This document shows positions 7,518 through 16,674 of a DNA stretch of 64,000 bases, piece by piece. How positions within the stretch are numbered: the first letter of the stretch is position 1; each line of letters starts with the position of its first letter. The notes below the pieces were generated by a model, which saw only the letters and a program-made list of their open reading frames with translations, was not told the DNA's origin and searched no databases. A program made the position numbers and the translations under genes. The stretch is from assembly GCF_001613805.1 (NCBI RefSeq), contig NZ_LPVY01000011.1, forward strand, positions 62,001 through 126,000, written 5' to 3'. The DNA comes from Thalassospira lucentensis (GTDB taxonomy: Bacteria > Pseudomonadota > Alphaproteobacteria > Rhodospirillales > Thalassospiraceae).

Positions 7518-9584
7518 TTAAACGTTTGATTCCGTTTTCTGCCAATGCGGATCATCACAAGGGCTGCTGGATGGCCGGGCAAAGAAATAGCCCTGATAGG
7601 CGTCCACACCCATCGCGGCAAGTTCACTGCGCTGTTGCTCGGTTTCAATACCTTCGGCAATCACATCAAGCCCAAACCGGTGCGCAATCAAAATCGCCCC
7701 TTCAATCACCGCACGTGCATTGATATCCATGTTCAGGATGAAAGATTTATCGATTTTTACGGCGTCGACACGGATCTGATGCAACCGTGAAAGGGATGAA
7801 TAGCCGGTGCCGAAATCATCAATATGGATTTCCACCCCCTGATCATGCAAATCAGACAGGACTTCCGAAATTAGTTGCGTGCGCCGGATATCAAAGATCG
7901 ATTCCGTTACCTCAATAATCAGACGGTTGGCTGGCAACCCGGTTTCAAGCAGAAGGTTCTCCACCATACGGGCAAAACGCGGAACCACGATCTGACGGAC
8001 CGAGACGTTAACCGCCACCTTAGGCCCGCCTGCAAAACCGGACCAGTCAAGAATGGTTTTGCAGGCCTCGCGCATAACCCATTCACCGATATCGACAATC
8101 AGCGCGGATTCCTCGGCAATCGGGATAAACTCGTCAGGCGGTATACGCCCAAGTTCGCCACTTTCCCACCGTAGCAAAACTTCGTAAGCCTCGATTTCCC
8201 CATTTTTTGCACTTACCACTGGCTGATATTCAAGATACAGCTCGTCGCTTGGCATCGCCTGACGCAGGGCCTGATTTATGGCAAGCCGACGTTCCTGTTC
8301 GACCAGTAATTTGCTGTCATAACTGTGCACGCTGCCACGTCCTGATCGTTTGACTTCCGCCGCGGCAAGATCGGCCCAGTGGATCATTTCGGCAATTTGC
8401 GGGTTTTCCGTCATCCCGAAAGCAACGCCGGTACTAAAACCGACATGCAATGTCTGTCCCGCAATATGGATGGGCCGGTTGACCGCCGCACGAACCTCAC
8501 CGATGGTCTGATCAACCAGTTGATGCAGGTTTTCGGGCTGGTCGGTCAGGATCATGATGAATTCATCACCACCCCAACGCCCCACCGCATGACGTTCATC
8601 AACATATTCCCGCAGGCGGGCCGAAACTTCCTTAAGCACCAGATCGCCGATCGCATGGCTCAACCCGTCATTGATCTGTTTGAAATGGTCAAGATCAATG
8701 AACAGAACTGCATAAGCACGATTACCGTGGCTTGCACGAGCTTCTTCAAACCAGGACACAATGCCGTCGCGGTTCAGCAATCCGGTCAAAGTGTCACGGA
8801 CCAGAAGATTGCGAAGTTCCCGCGTCCGTTTCGCCACGCGGGTTTCCAGTGTCACATTCCAGTCCCGGGTGATGCGGTTCTGTTCGCGCAGATCATCGAC
8901 CAGACCGTCATTTTCATGTTTAAGCGCAAGCGACCGATAGAGGATCACATGATTGTTGCGATGGGTAACCATCATGACAGTCAGAAATATGAAGCCCAGT
9001 CCAGCCAGCACATAGTTCGGTTCGGGCATGACGATCAATACAATGCAGGCTGGCAGCAGCAGCATCACAAGATAAAACCGCCCGACCCGAAAAACAGGGG
9101 CCAGAATACCGGTTGCCCCGCCGGCAAGCCCGGCAAGAATGATGAGCATGACAAACCGGCTTTCATTGCTTTGTCCCGGCAGATCAAATATGGCTGCCAA
9201 CGCCCAAAGCGTTGCCCCAGAACAAACACCCAAGGCATATCGGACAAGCCATTTGTGGAAATCCGTATCATCAAACGCCGAAACCAGTCGCCGTTCAGCA
9301 TGATAACGATACCCGCCAAACAACCGGATCGCGGTCGTTATAATGATAACGGCAACCCATATGCTCATGCCAAATGACAGTTCGCCCTGAAACCACAGGG
9401 TCCCTGCAAGGCCGCTTCCGGCCGCCAGATTGACAAGAACGTTCGCCCAGTTGTTACGATAGGCAAGGTCAAGAAGGTCCCCACGAACCTTCTTTTGCAG
9501 CGCCGGCCCTGCTTCGTTCCCGTGTCCGGGTTCCAAAAGCAGCCGCTTCAAGGTTTTGGCCATCCTGGCCGTTAACTGCCCCAT
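7518..9584 (-). CDS. Membrane GGDEF-EAL protein (cyclic-di-GMP turnover)
   Basis: A 688-residue inner-membrane protein. Residues about 45-205 hold five or six hydrophobic helices without a recognised ligand domain; a short coiled coil (225-258) leads to GGDEF (260-425) and EAL (435-680). The cyclase motif GRWGGDEF is intact at 336-342, with DTLTGLLNRDG upstream; no RxxD inhibitory site is seen five residues before it. The EAL signature reads EVL (468-470), an accepted variant, and the catalytic motifs NVSVRQ, EVTES, DDFGTGYSSL, KIDKSF and AEGIET are all present. Either or both activities are plausible. It is transcribed alone. Confidence 0.95.
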   Translation of the reverse strand: MGQLTARMAKTLKRLLLEPGHGNEAGPALQKKVRGDLLDLAYRNNWANVLVNLAAGSGLAGTLWFQGELSFGMSIWVAVIIITTAIRLFGGYRYHAERRLVSAFDDTDFHKWLVRYALGVCSGATLWALAAIFDLPGQSNESRFVMLIILAGLAGGATGILAPVFRVGRFYLVMLLLPACIVLIVMPEPNYVLAGLGFIFLTVMMVTHRNNHVILYRSLALKHENDGLVDDLREQNRITRDWNVTLETRVAKRTRELRNLLVRDTLTGLLNRDGIVSWFEEARASHGNRAYAVLFIDLDHFKQINDGLSHAIGDLVLKEVSARLREYVDERHAVGRWGGDEFIMILTDQPENLHQLVDQTIGEVRAAVNRPIHIAGQTLHVGFSTGVAFGMTENPQIAEMIHWADLAAAEVKRSGRGSVHSYDSKLLVEQERRLAINQALRQAMPSDELYLEYQPVVSAKNGEIEAYEVLLRWESGELGRIPPDEFIPIAEESALIVDIGEWVMREACKTILDWSGFAGGPKVAVNVSVRQIVVPRFARMVENLLLETGLPANRLIIEVTESIFDIRRTQLISEVLSDLHDQGVEIHIDDFGTGYSSLSRLHQIRVDAVKIDKSFILNMDINARAVIEGAILIAHRFGLDVIAEGIETEQQRSELAAMGVDAYQGYFFARPSSSPCDDPHWQKTESNV

Positions 9585-9721
9585 CCGGTATTTCCGTTAC
9601 AGCCGTTTACACGCTCAACCATCGGATGCGCAACATTAGCTGTTTGGATAGTAAGCAGTCGCCCTGCATAATTCCAGATAGAAAGTATGGTTTTTTCGGA
9701 GCAAGGCCCCTTGTAATGCCC

Positions 9722-9756
9722 GAAACCGGCCAAGACATGATGTCCCGACCGGTTTT
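9722..9756 (-). terminator. Possible terminator after the SDR gene
   Basis: A hairpin of AAACCGG with CCGGTTT and an inner GACAT / ATGTC stem, separated by an internal loop, lies 12 bases beyond the SDR stop. The T tract after it is weak (TTTCGGG). Confidence 0.4.
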
Positions 9757-9767
9757 CTCAACTGTCG

Positions 9768-10367
9768 TCAGAAAATCTCGAGAACCTGACCGGTTTGAAG
9801 ACCTTCGACCGACTTTGCATAACCAAGGGCTGCACGTGCTGCCGGAACGGGATCATGCCCGCGGAAATACGGCGCATATCCTTCCATTGCCTCAAGGATC
9901 ACACCGGGGCTGACTGCATTGATTCGCAGGCCCGGCTTCATTTCAATCGCTGCGGCACGCACGAATGACTCGATTGCGCCATTCACCATCGAGGCCGAGC
10001 TGCCATAACGGATCGGGTCTTTGGACAGGATACCGGTAGTCAGCGTGAATGATGCGCTATCCGCCACATGGTCACGCCCGACCAGCACCAGATTGACCTG
10101 CCCCATCAACTTGTCATTGATACCGATGCGGTATTTGTCATCGTCCATTTCGGAAAAGTCACCGAAATGAACCTTACCCGTCGCTGAAATAACCGCGTCG
10201 ACCTTGCCTACCTTGGCAAACATTGCCCTGATTGATGCAATATCGGTCAGGTCAACATTGACATCCCCGCTTGAACGGGACGCACGAACGATTTCGTGAC
10301 GTTGGGATAATTCGGCATCAATTCCACGTCCGATAATTCCCGATGCGCCCACCAACAGAACTTTCAT
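9768..10367 (-). CDS. Short-chain dehydrogenase/reductase-like protein lacking the YxxxK pair
   Basis: A 199-residue protein, short for the family. The N-terminus MKVLLVGASGIIGRGI is the Rossmann dinucleotide site (GASGIIG), followed by the acidic/Ser-Arg region RASRSSGDVNVDL (consistent with NADP). The usual active-site stretch reads SASMVNGAIESFVRAAAIE where Tyr-x-x-x-Lys would lie, so both catalytic residues are missing; the later INAVSPG is conserved. A known SDR subgroup shares this NGA-FVRAAA pattern. It may reduce by another mechanism or only bind cofactor. The ATG has a GGAGG site, and it is divergent from a LysR gene that probably controls it. Confidence 0.85.
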   Translation of the reverse strand: MKVLLVGASGIIGRGIDAELSQRHEIVRASRSSGDVNVDLTDIASIRAMFAKVGKVDAVISATGKVHFGDFSEMDDDKYRIGINDKLMGQVNLVLVGRDHVADSASFTLTTGILSKDPIRYGSSASMVNGAIESFVRAAAIEMKPGLRINAVSPGVILEAMEGYAPYFRGHDPVPAARAALGYAKSVEGLQTGQVLEIF

Positions 10368-10453
10368 TTAATCCTCCATCTTCGGAATATGTCGTAATGG
10401 AGAGATCGTCCCATAGGACAATGGTGATGTTAATCTGGTGATTTTCAAACATT

Positions 10454-10473
10454 TTGTTTAATATTTTAAACAA
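10454..10473. promoter_or_regulatory. Perfect inverted repeat over the LysR start codon (candidate operator)
   Basis: TTGTTTAA (10454-10461), spacer TATT and TTAAACAA (10466-10473) form an 8-bp-arm palindrome whose last base is the A of the LysR ATG. It fits the T-N11-A pattern of LysR boxes and sits in the divergent SDR/LysR intergenic region. It could mediate autorepression and control of the SDR gene. Confidence 0.55.
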
Positions 10474-11414
10474 TGAAAGATTATCTTAGCGAAATGCGCA
10501 GCTTTGCGGCCGTGATAGAAAATGGTGGCTTCACGCAGGCCGCCAAGGTGCTTGGTGTGTCCAAGGGCCTGATCAGCCAGCATGTCAAAAGACTGGAATC
10601 AGAACTGGGTGCGCAATTGCTGTTCCGGTCCACCCGCAAGGTCGAACCGACCGAGATCGGTACGACCTTTCTGGAGTATTGCCAAAACATCACCCAAAGT
10701 GCCACCGCCGCATTCGAGGCCGTCGAAGCCCTTCGTGGCGAGCCGGTGGGAACCGTACGCATCACGGTTCCTGTTTCCTTTGGGGAAATGTTTCTTGATG
10801 ACATCATCGTCGCGTTTCAAAGAACCCATCCGCGTATCCAGATCGAGATGGAGCTGGAAAACACATTTCGCGATCTGCAATCGGCCCATATCGATATCGC
10901 GATCCGTGCGGGACTGACGAACGATCCGGAACAGGTTGCCATTCCGCTGGGACAACTTTCCGAACTGGTATGCGCAAGCCCGGTCTATTGGGCAAAGCAC
11001 CCAAAACCTGAAACACCCGCCGATCTGGCAAACCACAATTGCCTGCTGAACTTTCAGTATTACAAGGATGGCAACTGGGTTTTCTTTTCCGATGACGGCG
11101 CACAATCCGTCCCGGCAATCGGTAATTTGCGTCTGAACCATTATCCGCTGCTGCGCAATGCCGCAATCCGCGGACTGGGTGTTGCCCGACTACCGCGTTA
11201 TGTTGCCCTTCCGGCAATCTCCGAAAGATTGCTTGAAACGGCACTTGATGGCTATTCATCACCCTTGCGGCCGATCTATCTGGTCTATCCGTATCAGGCG
11301 AACCTGCCGGTCAAGAACCGGCTGATGATCGATTTTATCCGCAACTGGTTTATTGAACGGCCGGACCTTCTGGAAACCAGAACCGGATCGCTCAGACAAA
11401 GCCGGTCATCGTAA
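10473..11414 (+). CDS. LysR-family transcriptional regulator
   Basis: A 313-residue LTTR. Residues 1-60 carry the winged helix-turn-helix (MRSFAAVIENGGFTQAAKVL, VSKGLISQHVKRLE), followed by a linker helix and the two-lobed inducer domain from about 90 (GTVRITVPVSFGEMFL). It belongs to the large CrgA/AaeR-like branch (VRITVPVSFG; LNHYPLLRNAAIRGLGVA). It is divergent from the SDR gene with about 105 bases between, the usual setting for a LysR and its target. No clear ribosome site precedes the ATG because the palindrome occupies that place. Its 3' end overlaps the convergent gluQ by 23 bases. Confidence 0.95.
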   Translation: MKDYLSEMRSFAAVIENGGFTQAAKVLGVSKGLISQHVKRLESELGAQLLFRSTRKVEPTEIGTTFLEYCQNITQSATAAFEAVEALRGEPVGTVRITVPVSFGEMFLDDIIVAFQRTHPRIQIEMELENTFRDLQSAHIDIAIRAGLTNDPEQVAIPLGQLSELVCASPVYWAKHPKPETPADLANHNCLLNFQYYKDGNWVFFSDDGAQSVPAIGNLRLNHYPLLRNAAIRGLGVARLPRYVALPAISERLLETALDGYSSPLRPIYLVYPYQANLPVKNRLMIDFIRNWFIERPDLLETRTGSLRQSRSS

Positions 11415-12231
11415 TGACCTCGTCCGCGGTCATGCCTTCGTCGCGCATGGATCGAAGCGTTTTGGATTTGTCGCGTTTGGCAAAACGTTTGCCATTCGGC
11501 CCGATCAGCAAGCCGTGATGGTGATATTCAGGAACGTCGTACCCCAGTAATTCCTGCAGCAACCGATGCAGGTGGCTTGCGAAAAACAGATCTTCGCCAC
11601 GGGTGACAAGGTTGATGCCCTGCAAATGATCATCATGAGTCACCGACAGATGATAGCTGGTCGGTGTATCCTTGCGGGCAAGCACAACATCGCCAAATAT
11701 TTCCGGCGTTGCCTCCTGCTTGCCGGCCTTGCGATCATACCATGACAATGGGCCACCAACCTGCCTGAGGGCCCGCCCCATATCCAGACGCAGGGCATAG
11801 CTCTCACCGGCGGCAATGCGGTCCGTACGTTCGGACACGCTGCAATCGCGACAGGTTCCCGGATAATGCGCCCCATCCGGGCCGTGAGGAGCATTTCCAA
11901 TCCGCGCAATTTCGGCCTGGATGTCTTTTCGCGTGCAAAAACAGGGATAAAGCAGACCGGCATCGGTCAAACGATGAAGCACCTGCTGATAATCGCTGAA
12001 ATGTTGCGACTGGATGCGAACAGGTTCTTCCCATTGAAGCCCCAGCCAGCCGAGATCTTCGTAGATCGCATCGATATATCCCGGACGACAGCGGGTCTGA
12101 TCGATGTCCTCAATCCGCAAAAGGAAACGGCCATCCGGCCCGGCCTGTTTTGTGGAAAACAGGGCCGAAGCCGCATGGCCAAGATGCAGAAAGCCGGTCG
12201 GACTGGGGGCAAATCGGGTAATGGCTGTCAT
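11392..12231 (-). CDS. gluQ: Glutamyl-Q tRNA(Asp) synthetase
   Basis: A 279-residue truncated glutamyl-tRNA synthetase homologue without an anticodon-binding domain, the defining feature of GluQ-RS. It activates glutamate and attaches it to queuosine in the anticodon wobble position of tRNA-Asp. The class I signature is TRFAPSPTGFLHLGH (HLGH at 16-19), and KRFAKRDKS replaces KMSKS. Cysteines in CFC and in HYPGTCRDC give the zinc site typical of the family. It starts 20 bases after the cobT stop on the same strand, so it may be read through from the cobS-cobT unit. Confidence 0.96.
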   Translation of the reverse strand: MTAITRFAPSPTGFLHLGHAASALFSTKQAGPDGRFLLRIEDIDQTRCRPGYIDAIYEDLGWLGLQWEEPVRIQSQHFSDYQQVLHRLTDAGLLYPCFCTRKDIQAEIARIGNAPHGPDGAHYPGTCRDCSVSERTDRIAAGESYALRLDMGRALRQVGGPLSWYDRKAGKQEATPEIFGDVVLARKDTPTSYHLSVTHDDHLQGINLVTRGEDLFFASHLHRLLQELLGYDVPEYHHHGLLIGPNGKRFAKRDKSKTLRSMRDEGMTADEVITMTGFV

Positions 12232-12251
12232 GACGGCCCTATCCCCTTTAC

Positions 12252-14168
12252 CTACCAGCGGTCACGATCACCGGTCGCCTTGTCCTTTGCGTTATCCGCA
12301 GGCACATGACGCATCGGGCGTTTGGGTTGGCGCGCGCCCTGTTCATCGAACAGATCGGACAATTCGCGCAACATGGTACCGCCCAATTCTTCCGGATCAT
12401 TGATCGTCACGGCACGCTGGTAATAGCGTGTGACGTCATGCCCAATGCCGATTGCAAGCAATTCAACCGGCGAACGGGTCTGAATCCAGTCGATCACCTC
12501 GCGCAGGTGGCGTTCCAGATAGTTTCCGGAATTTACCGACAGGGTCGAATCATCGACCGGTGCCCCATCGGAAATCACCATCAATATCCGGCGTTGTTCC
12601 GAACGGCCCAGAAGTCGTTCATGCGCCCAGAGCAGCGCTTCGCCGTCGATATTTTCCTTAAGCAGTCCTTCGCGCAACATCAGGCCAAGATTCTTGCGTG
12701 CACGCCGCCAAGGTGTATCGGCGGCCTTGTAGATGATATGACGCAGATCGTTTAAACGACCGGGTTTCGGCGGCTTGCCATTTTCAACCCATCTTTCACG
12801 CGATTGCCCGCCTTTCCACTGCCGGGTGGTAAAACCAAGAATTTCGACCTTCACCCCGCAACGTTCAAGGGTACGCGCCAGAATATCGGCCGAAAGGGCG
12901 GCAATCGTAATCGGTCGGCCCCGCATGGAACCGGAATTATCGATCAGCAGCGTCACGACCGTATCGCGGAAATCCGTATCCTGTTCCTGCTTGAAAGACA
13001 GCGAGGTTGACGGCGTTGCAACAATGCGGGCGAGCTTTGCTGCGTCAAGAATGCCTTCTTCAAGATCGAAATCCCAACCGCGGTTCTGCTGCGCCATCAG
13101 GCGGCGTTGCAAGCGGTTGGCAAGACGCGAAACAACGTTCTGCAAATTCGCCAGCTGTTTGTCGAGCATCGCGCGCAGACGCGACAGTTCCAGACCTTCG
13201 CAAAGCTCGTCGGCGGTGACGATTTCATCGAATTCACGGGTAAATGGCTCATAGCCGCGTTCAATCGGTTCGTTCCGGCCATCAAATTCTGGCTGTTCGC
13301 CCGGTCCGGCAGGCTGTTCTTCCTGCGACATGGCTTCAAGCTGCTGGTCATCGATATCGCCTTCGCCTGCTTCGGCTTCTTCGGTACCGGCATCCTGTTG
13401 CTGGTCGTCGCCATCCGGTTCAGACTCGTCGGCCTGCCCCTGCTGACCGCCCTGACCGTCGAGTTCTTCGTCCGGGTCGGTCTCGCCGTCTTTTTCGTCT
13501 TCGTCCTCGCCTTCGTTTTCAGGCGGAGCATCGTCGATATCATCTTCCAGCGAAAGATGATCAAGAAGACGACGCAACCCACGGGCAAATGCGTCCTGAT
13601 CGTCAAGCACGTCACGCAGGTAGGTCAGATCCGCACCGGCATTTTTTTCGATATGGGCACGCCACAAATCGATCAGCGGGCGGGCTGACTGCGGGGCCGG
13701 TTCACCGGTAAAAATCTCGCGCGCGAGCATGCCGATAGCATCGGCAAAAGGCGCATCTTCGCGCGCGGTCAGTCGATGGAAGTTCTTTGCTCGGCAATCC
13801 TGTTCGGCATGTTCCCGAAGGTTCTTGCGCACACCGGGGAAATAACGCGAACCGACCGCCTCGCAACGCGCCGTTTCCAGCGCATCGTAGACGGCCTGTG
13901 CCTCGGCCGTTTCGGGCATGCGCCGGGCATGAAGGGCCACGTCATGGTGACGCAGTTTCAGGGCCCAGCCATCGGCAACACCACGCAGATCAGCAACCTC
14001 GTCCTTCGGCAGCGCCTGTTTGGGCATCGGCAGGCGCACATGTTCGCCATAGCCACCTGCCCGGCCGCCTTTGACAAAGCCGACTTCAAGATCATTGCGT
14101 CCGGCAAGCGCGCGAAACGTCGCCGCTGTGCCGCGCAAAAATCCGGAAAGCGCTTCATCATTCTTCAT
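12252..14168 (-). CDS. cobT: Aerobic cobaltochelatase subunit CobT
   Basis: A 638-residue CobT. With CobS and CobN it inserts cobalt into hydrogenobyrinic acid a,c-diamide in aerobic cobalamin synthesis. The order is an N-terminal helical region, a long very acidic linker (Glu/Asp/Gln-rich, about residues 205-300) typical of CobT, and a C-terminal von Willebrand A domain with the MIDAS motif [10 protein letters not shown] chose the ATG at 14168; an in-frame TTG at 14213 would add 15 residues and lies 10 bases from the cobS stop. No CobN or other cob gene is in the window. The cobS-cobT order is conserved in alphaproteobacteria. Confidence 0.95.
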   Translation of the reverse strand: MKNDEALSGFLRGTAATFRALAGRNDLEVGFVKGGRAGGYGEHVRLPMPKQALPKDEVADLRGVADGWALKLRHHDVALHARRMPETAEAQAVYDALETARCEAVGSRYFPGVRKNLREHAEQDCRAKNFHRLTAREDAPFADAIGMLAREIFTGEPAPQSARPLIDLWRAHIEKNAGADLTYLRDVLDDQDAFARGLRRLLDHLSLEDDIDDAPPENEGEDEDEKDGETDPDEELDGQGGQQGQADESEPDGDDQQQDAGTEEAEAGEGDIDDQQLEAMSQEEQPAGPGEQPEFDGRNEPIERGYEPFTREFDEIVTADELCEGLELSRLRAMLDKQLANLQNVVSRLANRLQRRLMAQQNRGWDFDLEEGILDAAKLARIVATPSTSLSFKQEQDTDFRDTVVTLLIDNSGSMRGRPITIAALSADILARTLERCGVKVEILGFTTRQWKGGQSRERWVENGKPPKPGRLNDLRHIIYKAADTPWRRARKNLGLMLREGLLKENIDGEALLWAHERLLGRSEQRRILMVISDGAPVDDSTLSVNSGNYLERHLREVIDWIQTRSPVELLAIGIGHDVTRYYQRAVTINDPEELGGTMLRELSDLFDEQGARQPKRPMRHVPADNAKDKATGDRDRW

Positions 14169-14223
14169 CGCACTACTCGCTTCTGGGATCAGGTCGCCGA
14201 TTTGCTTTAACAACGGATGGTTC

Positions 14224-15231
14224 TTAACGGACCATCACATTAATGGCTTCTTCGGGCAGTTCCTCGCCAAAGCAACGCTGATAATATTCAGCCAGGATCG
14301 GGCGTTCCACCTCGTCGCAGCGGTTAAGGAACGTCACGCGGAAGGCATAAGATATATCCCCGAAAATCTCGACATTTTCGGCCAGCGTAATAACGGTACG
14401 CGGGCTCATGACGGTCGAAATGTCGCCTGCGACGAACCCCTGACGGGTCAGGTTGGCAAGGGCCACCATGGCTTCGATCTTCTTACGGCCTTCGGCAGTA
14501 TCGAACGACGGCACCTTGGCCGTGACGATGTTGGTTTCATCCGCGACCGAAAGATAGTTAAGCGTTGCCACAATCGACCAACGGTCCATCTGGGCCTGGT
14601 TGATCTGCTGGGTCCCGTGATAAAGACCGGTGGTGTCGCCAAGACCGACCGTGTTCGACGTCGCAAACAGGCGGAAATTCGGATGCGGGTGAATGACCTT
14701 GTTCTGGTCAAGCAGGGTCAGCTTGCCATCGACTTCCAGGACACGCTGGATCACGAACATCACGTCCGGACGACCGGCATCATATTCATCAAACACCATC
14801 GCGACCGGGCGTTTAAGCGCCCAGGGCAGAATGCCTTCGCGGAATTCGGTAATCTGTTTGCCATCGCGCAACACAATGGCGTCCTTGCCGATCAGGTCGA
14901 TACGCGAGATGTGGCTATCAAGGTTCACACGGACACATGGCCAATTCAGGCGTGCAGCGACCTGTTCGATATGGGTCGATTTACCCGTCCCATGATACCC
15001 CTGGATCATCACACGGCGGTTATGGGCGAAGCCCGCCAGAATGGCCAATGTGGTATCGCGATCAAACCGGTAGGTTGGATCGATCATGGGGACATGTTCG
15101 CTGCCCTGGCTGAATGCCGGGACTTTCATGTCGCTATCAATTCCGAACGCTTCGCGGACGGATATTTTGATGTCGGGTGCATCCAGCGGATGTTCGGCGG
15201 CTGCACCTGTCGCTTCGTAACCTTGGCTCAT
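14224..15231 (-). CDS. cobS: Aerobic cobaltochelatase subunit CobS (AAA+ ATPase)
   Basis: A 335-residue MoxR-like AAA+ ATPase that powers cobalt insertion with CobT and CobN. Walker A is [18 protein letters not shown], Walker B is [14 protein letters not shown], and sensor 1 lies at [20 protein letters not shown], the CobS-specific insert. The N-terminus ([20 protein letters not shown]) is also diagnostic. It lies just upstream of cobT; the two act as a ring complex. A 197-base gap with a hairpin separates it from the J-domain gene upstream, so cobS probably has its own promoter there. Confidence 0.97.
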   Translation of the reverse strand: MSQGYEATGAAAEHPLDAPDIKISVREAFGIDSDMKVPAFSQGSEHVPMIDPTYRFDRDTTLAILAGFAHNRRVMIQGYHGTGKSTHIEQVAARLNWPCVRVNLDSHISRIDLIGKDAIVLRDGKQITEFREGILPWALKRPVAMVFDEYDAGRPDVMFVIQRVLEVDGKLTLLDQNKVIHPHPNFRLFATSNTVGLGDTTGLYHGTQQINQAQMDRWSIVATLNYLSVADETNIVTAKVPSFDTAEGRKKIEAMVALANLTRQGFVAGDISTVMSPRTVITLAENVEIFGDISYAFRVTFLNRCDEVERPILAEYYQRCFGEELPEEAINVMVR

Positions 15232-15389
15232 AAGTACTCGCGCATTTTATCGGACCGGTGACGCGGTCTCGTTTGAAACTAGCTCATTAATAGCGGCTAA
15301 GATGCGCGTGACAAAGGGAAGATGCGCAAAAAACGTCTATCGCCGCAAATGGATCGAACAATGAAAAGGTCCAGGGCGTGAATTGCAAG

Positions 15390-15410
15390 ACAGATTTTAT
15401 CAAAATCTGT
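15390..15410. repeat. Inverted repeat upstream of cobS
   Basis: ACAGATTTT (15390-15398) and AAAATCTGT (15402-15410) pair perfectly over 9 bp with a 3-base loop. It lies 18 bases beyond the J-domain gene stop and 160 bases before cobS. It has no GC-rich stem; it may be a weak terminator or a protein-binding site. Confidence 0.45.
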
Positions 15411-15428
15411 TCCGGCATCGTATTCAGA

Positions 15429-16073
15429 TCAAAGGGGAACCCGTGCTTCCAGATCGCGGATATAGCTCATCAATGATGAATAGGCGGCACTGATTTTCTT
15501 GAACCGTTCCTCGGCTCCCTTGTCCCCGCCATTAGCATCAGGGTGGTATTTCTTCGACAACGTTTTGTATTTGGACTTCAACTCATCCTTTGAAAACGGC
15601 CAGCCAAGATCGAGTGTCGCCATCGCCTGCTGCTGTTCGGATGGCATGCCCATTGCGCCTGCCCGGCGCTGGGCGTCTTCACTTCTGCGTTTCCGGTCAC
15701 CGGCCGGATCGCCGCCCGGGCCATGGTGTGTCGGGTCCCCATCTTCGTTAAAGAAACCGAAACCGTCGCTGAATTTGAAGTTGAACGGCTTTTTGGCACC
15801 GCGAATATGACCAAACCGCCAGGTCGGACGCTGCCAATGGGTATCGCGCCGGACATCATTTTCAATGTCTTCGGCCTTCATGCCCTCGTAGTAGTTCCAG
15901 GACTTGTTGTATTCCCGGACATGGTCGAGGCAGAATTTGTAATAGTCGCGCAGCTTGCGATCTTTGGGTGCGCGAAATTCGCCATGACCTTCGCATCCCG
16001 GCCACTCGCATTCGGGCAGGTCTGGTTCTTCGTGGTAAAGGGTTTTGCGCTTGTTGCGTTGGCCTCGGTTCAT
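15429..16073 (-). CDS. J-domain (DnaJ-like) protein with C-terminal J domain
   Basis: A 214-residue protein. The J domain lies at the C-terminus (about 155-212), with the essential HPD tripeptide at 177-179 inside LSKKYHPDANGGDKGAEERF, so it should stimulate an Hsp70 such as DnaK. The N-terminal half carries a likely zinc site: Cys22, Cys27, His30, then Cys48 and His51 (CEWPGCEGHGEF; YKFCLDHV), and is rich in aromatic and charged residues. This architecture, unlike that of canonical DnaJ, recurs beside cobS/cobT in alphaproteobacteria. It is divergent from bolA. A role in folding the chelatase complex is possible but unproven. Confidence 0.9.
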   Translation of the reverse strand: MNRGQRNKRKTLYHEEPDLPECEWPGCEGHGEFRAPKDRKLRDYYKFCLDHVREYNKSWNYYEGMKAEDIENDVRRDTHWQRPTWRFGHIRGAKKPFNFKFSDGFGFFNEDGDPTHHGPGGDPAGDRKRRSEDAQRRAGAMGMPSEQQQAMATLDLGWPFSKDELKSKYKTLSKKYHPDANGGDKGAEERFKKISAAYSSLMSYIRDLEARVPL

Positions 16074-16233
16074 CTGCGTCTATATGTTCTGATCATCCGG
16101 CTTCGCAATATCATACGGGCCGATTTAATGCGATAAAAGGCTTGAAAAACTGCCATCGCGTGCCAGAACGTTGCCAACAGTTAGATTTTCGCATTCATCA
16201 ATGTGAAACACACCGAAACAAGAGGCCATTGTC

Positions 16234-16524
16234 ATGCAGGTAGCCCAGCAGATTCGAGACATCCTGACCACGGAATTTTCCCCCGAGAAACTCGAAATCA
16301 TCGACGATTCGTCAAAACATGCCGGTCATTCCGGGGCCGACCCGCGTGGCGAATCCCATTTTTCGGTGCTGGTGGTTTCAAAAAAATTCGAAGGTGAGAA
16401 TCGCGTCAATCGCCAGCGGCTAGTTTATATCGCCCTTGACCAGCTTCTCAAGGACCGGGTTCATGCACTGGCGCTCAAGACCATGACGCCTGCCGAGTAC
16501 GCCGCTGCCCTCGCCCCAAAATAA
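16234..16524 (+). CDS. bolA: BolA-family protein
   Basis: A 96-residue BolA protein. The class II KH-like fold is recognisable from LEIIDDSSKHAGHSGADPRGESHF followed by LVYIALDQLL and VHALALKTMTPAEY (quoted in short pieces). BolA proteins pair with monothiol glutaredoxins to bind or pass on 2Fe-2S clusters, and in some bacteria bind DNA; the His in KHAGH and the later His of VHAL are the usual cluster or partner ligands. It is divergent from the J-domain gene, as in many alphaproteobacteria. Confidence 0.95.
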   Translation: MQVAQQIRDILTTEFSPEKLEIIDDSSKHAGHSGADPRGESHFSVLVVSKKFEGENRVNRQRLVYIALDQLLKDRVHALALKTMTPAEYAAALAPK

Positions 16525-16674
16525 CCATTGCGTTTATTCCACATAGTGAAATCAACTTAGACGACCGTTATCTTTCGGCGCAATATCTGCCCAGAAGTTG
16601 CACGTGCAGTTCGCTGCACATGCAACACGGGCGCTGGTCAAATCTGCGTCCGATACAAACGGGAGGACTATGTG

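Noticed and set aside
8379-9377. 332-residue open frame on the plus strand
   Set aside because: It lies wholly antisense to the GGDEF/EAL gene and has a His/Gln/Pro-rich composition produced by codon bias; no domain or ribosome site.
14071-15261. 396-residue open frame on the plus strand
   Set aside because: It is antisense to cobS and the cobT start and shows no protein motif.
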